A stretch of 42,785 nt of DNA from Cytidiella melzeri (taxonomy: Eukaryota > Basidiomycota > Agaricomycetes > Polyporales > Irpicaceae): contig JABYQR010000369.1 in the NCBI GenBank assembly GCA_022592445.1, positions 1 to 42,785 on the forward strand, written 5' to 3'. How positions within the stretch are numbered: position 1 is the stretch's first letter; each line of letters starts with the position of its first letter. Under the pieces are notes generated by a model, which was not told the origin of the DNA, made no database searches, and saw only the letters and a list, made by a program, of their open reading frames with translations. Shown here in pieces: positions 1 to 10,873 of the stretch. The position numbers were made by a program, and so were the translations under genes.

Positions 1-559
1 CTTAAGTAAGACCACATGGCTACAAACACATGGCTCAGCCCATAGCTAGGGTTTGACATCATAGATACCGTTCACATGGACTCCTTTTGTTCTTTCCCTA
101 TTGTTCTCTTTATGGAAGGATGTTCTCACAGGTGTGGGAATGGAATACAATAGTTGGTCTCCTTTTAGATAGATTCTCTCACAAGTAGAGTTCTTGGCAA
201 GGTCTAGACAATAGCTATTGTTCTCCTTTAGGTAGTTCTTTTGTTCTTTGTTCACACAGCTTCTTGCAAAGCCTGCCCTCAACATGGTCTGTGCGCAGGT
301 CCCTGAAGTCTATATAAGCAGCTGCATGTACGCTCCTAGCCCCCCATCTCGACCTCTTGGTCTTTACTGGGCTAGGTAAGCCACTCCTTCCTGTACTACA
401 TAGCTAGTAGTACTCAATGCTAACTTGGTCTTTACTGGGCTAGCTCTCTGAATAAGTTTGATAGCTGGTGAATTCATTGTGCTTCACGCCTGCCACCACC
501 TCCTCGTCGTCATTCACATTGTGTCCCTGTTTGTCACATTGAGCCCTGTCTCTGTGTCA
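1..559 (+). mobile_element. Gypsy LTR copy, cut by left window edge
   Basis: This stretch aligns along its length with bases 26784-27344 of the full-length gypsy LTR further right, but is visibly more diverged (roughly one difference in ten). It keeps the TATA-like segment (around 310), the motif atctcgacct (near 347) and two copies of ttggtctttactgggctag. It ends in a TG..CA-compatible terminus (tgtca at 559). The base after it is not the primer-binding sequence seen in the full element, so this is a solo LTR or a 3' LTR whose element lies outside the window. Confidence 0.85.
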
Positions 560-1955
560 TGTGGTCTTACTTTTACAGGAAGCCCTTGGCTTCAGCTGAT
601 TAAGCTGCGCCTGTTGATACTCTTGAACTAAAATTTAGACTTAGCAGGATCAGAGCTTCAGCCTCTCAGCTTTCAGAGCAAAGTTGGATTCAATCAGATG
701 AGTCAGACATTTGGCAGAGGCCAGGCAACAACAAATAAGACTACTTCAGCTAATGAAGTAAAATGAAGCAGGAGTGGGGAATAATATGGAATATCAAAAC
801 TTAGGACTTCTTCCGTACAAGTTAGTTATGCTCATAGAATACTACAAGTTAGAAATCCAGAGAGATGTGTGTATAACAGATGATAAGGGGTAAGTATTCA
901 GACATGAGGATTGGGATTGGATTGGAGTCCGGACATGTGTGAAGCAGAAGTACAAGGTGTCAAAGCGAGATTGGATTGCTGATCATCAGAGATCAGGTCT
1001 ATGGACAATGTAGATTGTGTATGTAGATAGATAAGATCAGACAGTACATAGCATGTAATTCCACCATCATTATGGCCACACACAATGTGATACTTGTACC
1101 TTATTGCATGGTGTTCCAGTAGTTTCCATGACTGAATAGGAGAAGTCCCATGAGGCTTCTCCTGACTCATATTCTATATACCAAATGCATTGAGCTTACT
1201 AAAGACTCAGTCAGCACTATTCAATTATGTAAGATGCTCAGTCATTGCTTACATTCTCTATTCAGTAGTATTAACAAGCAAGACTGTGCATTACCAGTCC
1301 TTACTCGAATGACATCACTGTAGCATCAGTAATCTAGTTACAGATATGTATATATACCACTCCTAGAGAGCAGAGAAATAACAAGAGACTTACTCCTAGA
1401 GTTAGTTGACTTTCCAAGTCATCCTCTGCACTCATACCTTTCAAACACAAGGGAAAAATGGATAAGGACAAGCAGATGACAGAGTTGTAGAGGTTTCAGA
1501 AGATTGTTCAAACCCTGTGATAAAGGGTGTGTGAAGTGGTAGCAGGAGAAGACTGGAGTGACTGGAAGATTGGGTCTGATCATGTAATCCAATTTGGTCT
1601 GCAACAACACTAAAGCAATGAAAAAAGGGGGTTAAACCAGAAACAGGGGATAGACAAAGTTGGTCCCAGTAGAGTGGTGACAGAGGCATGAGAGAGCCAA
1701 GATTTAGGAAGTCTATGGTAACCAATTGGTCTTAGGCACAGAGTAACAATAGAGAAGGAATAGAACTGATGACATAATCATCTGTTTCAAACAGCAGCAA
1801 TGAGACACTATAAATGATGGGGAAAAGTGGGTTGGATGGGGAAAAAGTGGGTTGAACAGCAAAGGTAACAACATCAGTGACAAGTAGCTACTAGAATGAT
1901 GGAGAATGAGAATAGTACAGTGTGGAGACTGTTTGTAACAGAAAAACATCTCTCT
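560..1955. other. Gene-poor interval
   Basis: No convincing gene. The longest ATG-started frame is 90 codons on the minus strand (1170 to 898). It matches nothing I recognise and has no clear splice continuation. The composition is A+T-rich and there are no evident tandem repeats. Confidence 0.5.
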
Positions 1956-2483
1956 TCATTCTTCATCAATTGTACTCCATGCTCTTCTATCAAATTCTAT
2001 TCTGTTTTCCTCGCTAAGCTTCAATATTTCTTTGAACTTGCTGGTAAGGATAGGGACTGTGACCGTATTTGGACATTGTGTGATGCTGAACATAGGTGTT
2101 CTATGCTTAGGATTGCGTAATAGTGCTGCAATTGTTTCTTGTTGGCCTGCAGCATAGTCCATTGCGGCCCACACCTTTTCATGTGTAAGTGGGGTTTCTG
2201 GACTTGAACTGGCAGGAGGAATATTGCTGTTGAGCCGGAAAACTTTAGTGTATTTCAGCCGCTTTAGCTGTGCAGCTGCTGTGGCCAGCAAACCATCTGG
2301 CCCATACAGTTCTTGTAAAATCTCTTTCTCCTTAGCCAGGACTTCAGCTTGAACTTGAGCTCCTTTTTTAAATGGCCATTTAAATACACGTGCTTGGTGT
2401 TGAATGCTGCACTTGTTGAACAAGCTGTCAGCAGTAATTGATTGGTCAGAAGAATCAAAAGGATGGTCAGAGCCATGTTTCAT
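1956..2483 (-). CDS. Hypothetical protein, possible small secreted protein with a broken signal-peptide frame
   Basis: A 175-codon frame starts at ATG 2483 and ends at 1956. I do not recognise the family. Its N-terminus in this frame is hydrophilic. An overlapping frame starting at ATG 2476, seven bases downstream, encodes a textbook secretion signal: MALTILLILLTNQLLLTACS, then an Ala-Ala cleavage-like site. That frame runs to about 2264. The main frame becomes coding-like from about codon 35 (charged, helical, GAQVQAEVLAKEKEILQEL). The two could be joined by a one-base change in the A6 run near 2367-2372. The real gene may therefore be a secreted protein with a frameshift, or the upstream frame may be chance. 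The C-terminal half resembles the secreted protein at 20848-21369 in its Y-T..RL..I.P.S and A-x-QQ patterns, which is suggestive only. Confidence 0.4.
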   Translation of the reverse strand: MKHGSDHPFDSSDQSITADSLFNKCSIQHQARVFKWPFKKGAQVQAEVLAKEKEILQELYGPDGLLATAAAQLKRLKYTKVFRLNSNIPPASSSPETPLTHEKVWAAMDYAAGQQETIAALLRNPKHRTPMFSITQCPNTVTVPILTSKFKEILKLSEENRIEFDRRAWSTIDEE

Positions 2484-3403
2484 TTACCATTGAATAGCAT
2501 GAGTACTCACTGCAGCCTTTCATAGTCATCTCCCACACCTCTTTTAGTGAGGACAGTGGGGATGGCATTGCTGCTTGACTTGTCAGAACTGATGGATTAC
2601 GCAGATGCTTGACTAACTCACGCAAGGGCAGACCCAGTTACTGTACAGAGCACACCAAGGACAATGGCAGCAGGGAACATGACAGGGATTGGGAAATGCA
2701 TGTTTTGGATGAGCAAGAACACAGTGTGCTACAAAGGAAGGTGGAAAGACAGCTGTGAACATGATTTCAGTGGAATGAACCCCTGTTGAGCAAGACATAG
2801 TACAGCAAAGTACCCACCAACCTCTGCTATGCAAAAATTTGAGGCTATGGGGACAGAGGTGCAAAGGAGAAAGCAAGGGGGATTATACAGCTTTTGCTTA
2901 GCCCAGCCCTCATAAACTTTTGCAGCACTACTCATGGAATTTGCTCCTGTTTAACATTCTTTCACCTCCTGTCTCATGACCCCTTGGTATCCTGAGTGCA
3001 TCTTTTGTTTCATCACGTGGACACTGCCTGGTTGCCAGTTTCACTCTGATTCTCCACTCTTCCATTGTGCTCTCTTTGAGCTACTAGCCAACAAAAAGTA
3101 AACCATTATCATTGTGTCAGGGCAGGTGGCAGGAAAGTTAAGAACATATAAGGCAAGTGTCAGCAATGCAACCATTTCCTCAATAATTGGTCTGAGCAGC
3201 AAAAAATTGAATTGAGACAAGGGTGGTGCAAATGTGTGTGCTGGCAAAGCAACAGGAGGTTCTACCCCTGCTGTTCCTATCACTTTTGGCACAGTGTCCC
3301 CTTGTGCCAGAACATGTTTTTAGTTAGTAGAAGGGGGTGGGGGTGTTTGTCCCCCCTGGGTATCATACTGGATGTGCACATCTTTGTGCAGACTAGTTTG
3401 CAC
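2484..3403. other. Gene-poor interval left of the Plavaka transposon
   Basis: Several short minus-strand open frames (for example ATG at 2935, 68 codons) lack recognisable domains. Possible intron signals are present but I could not assemble a model. The interval ends at the left terminal repeat of the transposon. Confidence 0.4.
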
Positions 3404-3420
3404 TACATCGGGAAATTCCC
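3404..3420 (+). repeat. Left terminal inverted repeat of the Plavaka element
   Basis: Seventeen bases, tacatcgggaaattccc, are exactly complementary to 10857-10873. The inner flanks do not pair, so the TIR is short. Confidence 0.85.
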
Positions 3421-3473
3421 GTGTCGCCGACACTGATTTCATTGCTTATGAGGGAGCGTGAAATTTTGCGGTC

Positions 3474-3482
3474 CATATATAG
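3474..3482 (+). promoter_or_regulatory. TATA-like element, transposase gene
   Basis: The sequence catatatag lies about 70 bp inside the left TIR. The identical nonamer stands 75 bp before the start codon of the second gene of the element. The first coding exon begins about 700 bp downstream, so a long leader or a leader intron would be needed. Confidence 0.4.
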
Positions 3483-4034
3483 ATGGTGTAGCGCGCATAC
3501 AAGTTGGTATGAGCTTGTACGTCTTTCATATGCAATTGTACTCTACGTAAGGTTCATAGAATCGTCTTAATAAAGCAAAACGCGGTCGAACGTGTGAGCC
3601 CCACCGCGACATAAACGCGCCACCAAAAAAATGTGTTCTGATTGGCTGCATCACAGCCCACGTGACACAGTGACAAGCGCTATGACGTAGGCAAAACGCA
3701 GAAACTACTGATTCACCGGTTTGTGGACGCCACCTGCGTCACAGCAACAGCCGCTCTATCCAAATAAGGAAACTGTTGATTGCAGGCGGCGGCGCCGATT
3801 TCGTGAGCGCCCAACATTTCTCAGGCGCCCAAACCACTCTCGCTGCCACCACCACGTACCACGGCGACCACACCACTCCTCCTCCTCCTGCAACGCCCCC
3901 ACACCCCCCCCCCACCACGACCACGACCACCACTACTCCCACTATCCTTTTCTTTGCTCCTCTCGTCGGTGAATTTATTTGCCACGTCGAGTTACTGGAT
4001 AAACCACCACAACCATCAACCATCCACATTCCAA

Positions 4035-4139
4035 CTCACGGTAGCGGAGCATCTGCTGCCGGAGTCCTCCACCACCAGCTGTACCTCCTCCTCATCTCCA
4101 TAACCTCACGGTAGCGGAGAATCTGCTACCAGAGTCCTC
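4035..4139 (+). repeat. 35-bp direct repeat in the transposase leader
   Basis: Units at 4035-4069 and 4105-4139 begin ctcacggtagcgg and end gtcctc. They differ at three of 35 positions and start exactly 70 bp apart. The surrounding 3840-4140 segment is strongly C/A-rich with CCA/CAC runs, which produces long spurious open frames on both strands. Confidence 0.7.
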
Positions 4140-4183
4140 GGCCAGCACCAACACCTCGATGACGACCTACAAGTGAGTCGTTC

Positions 4184-7100
4184 ATGCCGTGATGCTGGGC
4201 ATGTGGTACGCCCTTCCCTATTGGCGGTCACCTCACACAGCATCAAAAGCGCTGCCCAAAAATCCTAAGCCGCTCGAGGGAGACATTTCAGAATGCACTG
4301 AAGGCCGTTGAGCGTCAAGAGCGCGAAGGTCCGCCACAGAAGCGGTATCGACCTGAGGGCGATGGACACAATATTGTGAGTGCTCATGAATCCTCCTAAC
4401 GGTTTTCAGTGGTTTGACAATTGAATCAGGTGGCAGGATCTTGTAGCTCTCAAGCTCCAGCTGCGAGCGGCTCAAATGATCCTCAGGCAGCCGCTGTTCT
4501 CGACAACACAAGCTTCTCGCGAGACCATTCCGACTCCTTTGTTGAGAGCGGACACTCTTCGCTGCTCGACTCAGCTTTGGCCGAATCCGGCGCGACCTCC
4601 CTACCTCCCACGACACGCTCTGGTCGCCCAATACGCTCGACGTGGAAACTCCGTGATCAGCTACCCGATGTTCCAGGAGTGGTAGACGAAAATGACATAA
4701 TCAGTTCACTTCCAAACAATAACGTGCTCCCCGAGTCTCGTGTGCGACGAGTTTGCTTACTGGTTACTGAACACATTCAAACCGCCGCCTCTCGCTTTGG
4801 GCTCAGTCACTTGTATAAGCGACGGCCAGTTCAACCACCAGACTCTTCAATAGACCTCAACGCAGTGTACGAGCCCACAGCCGCTCAGCGAACTGCCTCT
4901 CTCCCTCAGCGCGCCATCAAGCAGATTATTGCACCCTACCCCAATCTCAGCTCGTTTATGTTTGGCGGCCATCATCACTGGCTTGCTGGCCACAAGAAGA
5001 CTCAGAGCGGGCGCAAATCACTTCAGGAAATTATCACTCGACCAGATTTCTGTTCTGAGGATATCAAGAACGTTGACTTCAATAAACTCGACGAGAAGCT
5101 CGCGTCCAGTGATATAGAAGCTCCGTGGGTTTGTGACGCGGCGGACTGGAAGTGCGAGACTGTAACAATCGGGATACCTCCCTTAGGACGCTCCACTCAA
5201 GCATCACGACATGGAGCTGCAGCAGAGGAGTGTCGTGCAACGCGGACAGAAGGCGTTGAGAATACTCCTGCTGATCAGCCAGTCGAAGGAGACCCACTCA
5301 CAATACCCGGTCTGTGGTACAAAGATATCTGCACGGAGATCAGGAATACCTTCGAGCACGACGAGGCTTCGAAGAACTTCATCTTCGACCCCCACCTCAT
5401 GTACCACTCCAAGCCTGGCAGTAGCAACCCCCCGGAGCGAGTTTACAGTGAGCTCTTCAACTCGCAGACAGTTGTAGACGAAGACGTCCGCATTCAGAAC
5501 TTGCCGCCTGAGCCTGGGTGTAATCTTCCAAAAGCACTTGTCATGCTTATGTACTAGTCCGACGCGACACACGTCACGCAATTCGGCAACTCGAAGGTTT
5601 AGCCTGGCTATATGTTTTATGGAAATCAGACAAAGTACGAGCAATCTCGTCCGACATGCCATGCTGCTCGCCACATGGTATACTTCCCTAGTGTATGTTG
5701 GTTCCGGCTTTGCTTGTGTGCGTACATTGACCAGTCCATTATCCATTCAACCAGCTGCCTAACGCTGTCCAAGACCGACTTCGCACCCAGCATGGCAAGA
5801 GCGGGTCTGCACCCGTACTCACCCATCTGCGTCGTGAGCTCTTTCACGCCGCTTGGCACAAGATGATCAACACTGAGTTCATCAAAGCGTACGGGCATGG
5901 TATGGTCGTGGACTGTAAGGATGGCATACGACGAAGGCTCTATCCTCGCATTTTCACGTACTCCGCGGACTATCCCGAAAAGTAATGTTCACATCTTGTG
6001 TCTCTGCTCTTCAAATCTAACCTCATGGCATCTCTTAGGATGCTCATAGCAACACTCAGGGATAAGGGCAAGCACCCTTGTCCCCACTGTTGTATTGCTT
6101 TCGACCATATACCAAACTTGGGAACCTCTGCTGACCGCAAGCTTCGTGAAGAGTCCGCGCGAAAGGACAATGAGCAGTGGCGCTCCCTCGTTCTCAAAGC
6201 GCGCAGGTTCATGTATGAAGGCCAATATGCTGTCAATGGCAAGACGGTAGATGATGTATTGAAGGACATCTCTGGTGTTCCTACGAAGGTAAGAAAACCT
6301 GTTTGCATTTGTCTGTCGTAAACTGACGTGATGTAGAACGCCTTCTCAAATCTTTTGGGCCTGTTTGGCCTCGACGTCTTCTGCATCCTTGTGCCTGATC
6401 TACTACATGAGTTTGAGCTTGGCGTTTGGAAAGCGGTTTTCACACATCTCATTCGGATGCTGAACTCTATCAGCGAGGATCTAGTTCATGAGCTTGATAA
6501 GCGGTATGTCGATATATTCAGAATGTAACAATTATGATGTCTTACTCTGCTACTATCTGCAGATTTCGAGAGTTGTCTACTTTCGGACAAACAACAATAC
6601 GTAGGTTCTCTCGCAATGTCAGCGAGATGAGCCAGATTGGTGCCCGAGACTTCAAAGACATATTACAGGTGCCCACTAAGTGATGTAGATGGTTCTCGCC
6701 TGACTTCATGTTTCTCAGTGCGCTATACCCTGCTTCGAAGGTCTCTTGCCAGAACCTGACAATGAGCATGTCATGTCACTACTATATGTCATGGCGTACT
6801 GGCACGGTCTCGCGAAGATGCGCATGCACATTGAATCCTCGGTCAAGCTTCTTGATGACGCATATACGGCTATGGGAACTCATCTTCGGCACTTCGAGCA
6901 AGTTGTATGTGCTCGTTACACCACTAAGGAAACTGAGAAAGAATATGCAAAGCGAGCTCACGCGCAAGTTCGCAATGCAAAGAGCACCACCGCCACGACA
7001 GTTCCGACAGCCGGCGGCCGCAAACCTCAAACTTTCAACCTTTCAACTGTCAAGGCCCACCTACTTGGTTATTACCCGCGGTATATCCGGCTCTATGGTA

Positions 7101-8450
7101 CAACAGAGATGTTTTTGACTATGGTAGTGAGTATCACTCATGCTTGCATTCACTTGTTTCCTCCTCTTACATACTTCCAGGGAGAGCACGAACATCGTCG
7201 TGTCAAGAACCGAAGAGGACGTACGAACGGTCGTGCAACAGAGGGCCAAATGGCCAAGACTGATGTTCGTGAGACACGCCTGCGGCGTATGGCAGAAGAA
7301 CTACATGAAAACGGTGTCGATATTCCTGACTACAAAGGGAAGGGGAGAGATACCTCCATTCGTGGAGGTCCTGTGTCTCATCACTGGATCGCACAAGAAT
7401 CCGATTGCCAAATCGCATTGCACCTTGCTGACTGGCAGTACCGACATCCTGATGACCCAGCTCTTGAGGCATGTTGTATCCCTTCGTCCTAGATGTTTGT
7501 GCTGATAGTATGCTGCAGCGGTTCACATTTTGCCTTCGAGAGCACCTTCGATTACGCCTGTGGTCCGAGCTAGGTAAAGACCCATTGCATCTGCTTGCTC
7601 AGCAGGAGAGCATCCATATCAAGCATGATCGTATCTACAAGCATGCTACTGCCCAGTTCAACTTCACCACCTACGACGTATGCCGAGACACAGACGTAGT
7701 CCACTGTTCCCGTGATATAGACACAGGATTTTCCCTCGACAAGACTGGCATTATGGTTGGTGCCTCTCGACAAGACTTGTCGCTACCATGGGACTACGCA
7801 GTTGTTCTGGGGATTTTCCATGCACAAGTACTACTTCCCGACTCCTCTGAACGCCGCATGGAGTTCTTATGGGTGCGGTGGTTTGATCGAGATGTTTCCT
7901 GGACTTCGGGGCAATCTACATGCCGTCTGGAGAGGCTTACTTTGACATCACTTGATGTTCCTGGAGCGGTCGACTTTGTGGACCCCGCTGTTGTCATTCG
8001 CGGATGTCATATTGTACCTGCCTTTCACTACGGTCGCACACCCCCGTCTGGCTATAGTTCAGTAGCACACCAGTCCAAGGGTGATTGGCAGTATTATTAT
8101 ATCAATTGGTAAGCTGCACATTTTGTTGGAAACTGTCTCCTGCGCTGACAAACAGATGTAGGTTTTCTGATAGGGATTTTGTTGCTCGTCACATTGGGAT
8201 GAGCGTTGGGAGCCTAGAGTTGCAAGCGTCTACTCCGGAGACAATCCCCGACAATCAAGTGCTACTGGGCGAAATTGAGGTCGCGCGTTGGGGCACTTGT
8301 CAGGCACTAGTCGAGCCTGAGAGCACAGTCTCGCGCAACGCAATGGATCATGGGGCAGAAGATCCAGACGTCAGTCTTCACTCGGCAAACGAAGACTTTG
8401 ACGACGACAATTCTGATGCAGACGATGAGACGGTAGTAGCCTATGTATAG
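4184..8450 (+). pseudogene. Plavaka-type transposase gene, ten exons, three nonsense codons
   Basis: Splicing the exons 4184-4375, 4430-5692, 5755-5981, 6039-6288, 6337-6503, 6563-6668, 6719-7126, 7181-7468, 7519-8108 and 8162-8450 gives 3,780 nt (1,260 codons) in one register with no frameshift. Exon 1 encodes a zinc-finger-like CxxC..HxxxH..C segment (CWACG...GHLTQHQKRC). Later exons carry the family pattern: YPNLSSF, SDATHVTQFGNSKV, FTYSADYPEK, CPHC, PDLLHEFELGVWK, YGTTEMF followed by GEHEHRR, and a C-terminal FVDPAVVIRGCHIVPAF block before DWQYYYIN. These match what I know of the fungal Plavaka transposase family (PlavakaTnp in Pfam). In-frame stops are TGA at codon 3 (4190-4192), TAG at 5555-5557 and TAG at 5600-5602. 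The last two replace Trp positions of the family. Intron 8 (7469-7518) has a GC donor. The copy cannot make full-length transposase unless the stops are read through or wrong. Confidence 0.8.
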
Positions 8451-8672
8451 CAGTAAGTCAGAATGCTAGCTGTTTGTGTTCTGGCTCTTGCTCACTATGG
8501 CTGCTCAAAGCCTAGATGTGGCGTCATATGAAATAGCGCCACTTTGGCAGGCATTCCCGCCGTCACAGATGCTATGATGGGCTTGAATTGCATTTTCCTG
8601 CCGCCGTCGACAGTGCTAAAACGCGATCACCTGACTTTGTTGATTTTTGCAAGTGTTTCACGGTGCGTGGCG

Positions 8673-8681
8673 CATATATAG
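8673..8681 (+). promoter_or_regulatory. TATA box of the second Plavaka gene
   Basis: The sequence catatatag lies 75 bp upstream of the ATG at 8756, at a normal TATA-to-start distance. It is the same nonamer as ahead of the transposase gene. Confidence 0.55.
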
Positions 8682-8755
8682 TTGTAACTGTGTTGTACCT
8701 GGACGCAGGAGCCTACTCACCTCCCTTCCCCCACTTGCACCTTGTGACTTTCAGC

Positions 8756-10507
8756 ATGGGTTCTTCCCCGCCTGCAGGCGTGCCAACGTTCTCCCCAGCT
8801 ACATACACCCATTTGCATGGCCACAGTAGTTACTTAGGCAATCCCACTTTGCCGCAAACTCAGACACCTGCAGGTCTCCAGTACTTGCACCCTGTACCAA
8901 TTGATCCGAGCCTTACCCCTGGTGCTCACGCTCCAATGCCCCTGCAGCCACCCGTGGCACAACTACAGGCATTGGTAGACTCTGACAGTGAGGGTCAGAA
9001 CCACACAAAGCTACAAACGAAGAAAAAAACACGGTACGAGTATCTTGGTAGTCAACATCCGATGTACGCATTGACTCATAGCCTCTCAGAGATTTCGCGG
9101 AAGTAGTCGGTGCAAAGTTTGGCTTCATGGCCGACCTCTTTCGGGACTTTGGGTATACAATCGCGGTTGGCCAAGAGCATGATGCTCAAACTCCAGCAGT
9201 GCATCTTAATTCAAGGTGAGTCTGCTCTGCAACATGTGCCGCTATGACACCCACTGTACTATGCCAATAGGGACCAGAAGTATCACGACCTCTGGAAGAC
9301 ACTACGCAAATATCATCCAGACATCTCGAAGGATATCATTGCAGGTGGAGCAATGGGTGCAACCCAGATGAGTCACACAGTAGGTTACTCAGTTCCGTCC
9401 AGTTCTTTGCCAAGCTACTGACCACTCACTACGGCCTCTTCAATGACAATGTAGCTGGAACAGGGCCGGAGGAAATTGCGGCAAGCCATGGTCGACAGTA
9501 TCAAGAGGCACATCCGCGACTGGTATGCCTTCACTCCACCTCTGGTTCCCGGTCGTCGCGATCAACAGGGCTTCAAGCACAACGATTGCGGATGCCTGAT
9601 CTGTCCCGCTGATTATCCGTGGGACAATGATGAACAGTAAGTCAATATTCTTGATTCATGCTCTTATTAATCCGTGTCTGAAATTAGAGTTTGTGCTGCT
9701 TTGCGGACCCACAAGTCCTGTAAATATCCTATCGAGCCCTGCCATCTCCCGTTGATGTTGTGGGCCAACGAGGAGTATGACCCAGACAATCTTGTCAAGG
9801 GCTTTGGCCGCAACATTCTCATTGTGAAGGTAGGCTGTCATTGGTGGTTCAGAACTTGTCTCGTTTTGCTGCTGATTTTTCTATCTACAACAGGCAATGC
9901 TGCTCTTTTTGCGTGGCCCGGCTGCTGCTAACAGCGTCAACCGCGATACAGATGAACACGGCTCCGCCGGTGCTGCCAGTGGGACATCAAACACCAAACC
10001 TCATTGGTCCACTTGGGGCATCACGGAGATTACGCCACCATGCATTGCAGCATGCGCAACCATGGTGAGTGTCTTCAATATTTTACAAAGCTTAGCTAAC
10101 TCGGACGTTCATTGTGCTACTAGGTGCGCTTTGCTTTGAGTGATGAGCGCTCATTCTCCGCAGGACCCTCCGAATCAGCAAAGTCAACCCGTTCCGCACG
10201 AGCTGGCACCTGGCCGTACCTCAGGTTTTATCATCATATTGTCAGGTTCATCGAGAAGACAATGTCTACTGCACAGCGCGAGGACTTATTGAGCTGGTAC
10301 TCAACGTGAGCATGCAATTTAAGTTGTTGATTGGTTCTCACTCGCAGTAACAGCAAGGTTCTTGGCAGCTCCATGTATGATAATTCCGTCGTTGACAGCG
10401 ATGGCGACAGTGGAAATGACGAAAACCATGGAGACAATGGTGGAGCCCCTAGAATGTCGATGTTGGCGCGGCTCAGTGCTCAAGCTCGAGCGACTGCCCG
10501 TCAGTGA
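8756..10507 (+). CDS. Transposon-borne accessory protein, 449 aa, eight exons (DUF6698-like)
   Basis: Exons 8756-9033, 9090-9215, 9271-9379, 9455-9636, 9688-9829, 9894-10064, 10124-10305 and 10348-10507 all have GT-AG borders and sum to 1,350 nt, open to TGA. The N-terminal ~80 residues are Pro/Ser/Thr-rich and probably disordered. A basic stretch (TKKKTR) follows, then a globular part with a Cys-rich motif (CGCLICPADYPW), KSCKYPIEPCHLPLML, a hydrophobic segment (AMLLFLRGPAA), then HWSTWGITEITPPCIAACAT and WPYLRFYHHIVRFIE, and an acidic, Gly/Asn-rich tail. The order resembles basidiomycete proteins of the DUF6698 type, by recollection and not by search. It lies 305 bp downstream of the transposase gene inside the same TIRs, so it is probably an element-encoded partner. 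It has no stops, unlike its neighbour. A cellular gene captured by the transposon is the alternative. Confidence 0.7.
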
Positions 10508-10856
10508 AGTGCGAGCATGCTTAATCATCTTCCCTCGTAATGTGTTGTAGTACTGTGCCGGCTGTATTGTATCACTCCACTCCCAAATCCATATGGTTAT
10601 CTCGCATCATACCAAATGATCAATCTAAAATTGCAATAGCTTTTCGAAGGGTTGTAAGTAATGCTAGGTACAATGGGACCTTTATAAGACACCCATAATA
10701 TAACACCGCGCTTATACACCGCACACACCCATCACATACCAGTGGTTATAACTTAGTGCTCTGCTAGTAGATGCAATATACCGCTTATGAGATTTTGAAC
10801 GCGTATATGACCCATTTGTGCAATTATACCTCGGTATACCAGCTCAAAATCTAGCG

Positions 10857-10873
10857 GGGAATTTCCCGATGTA
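10857..10873 (-). repeat. Right terminal inverted repeat of the Plavaka element
   Basis: This is the exact reverse complement of 3404-3420. A TA at its outer end mirrors the TA at the outer end of the left repeat. Confidence 0.85.

Larger units (their letters stand above)
3404..10873 (+). mobile_element. Two-gene Plavaka-type DNA transposon with TIRs
   Basis: The ends are 17-bp perfect inverted repeats: tacatcgggaaattccc at 3404-3420 and its exact complement at 10857-10873. If the outermost TA is the target duplication, the element proper is 3406-10871, beginning CATCGGG and ending CCCGATG. It holds two spliced genes in the same orientation: a transposase gene (4184-8450, with three nonsense codons) and an intact partner gene (8756-10507). 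Each is preceded by the same TATA-like nonamer, CATATATAG. The right subterminal region has short repeats (accgc..ttat motifs near 10703-10790; an inverted pair agattttga/tcaaaatct at 10790-10798 and 10844-10852), as expected for transposase-binding ends. Plavaka elements are known from fungi, mainly basidiomycetes; that assignment rests on the transposase. Confidence 0.8.

Noticed and set aside
3739..4114. Overlapping long frames on both strands (Pro/Thr/His-rich or Gly/Val-rich)
   Set aside because: Produced by CCA/CAC low-complexity sequence in the transposon leader.
5204..5746. 180-codon minus-strand open frame
   Set aside because: Antisense to exon 2 of the transposase, which carries family motifs on the plus strand.
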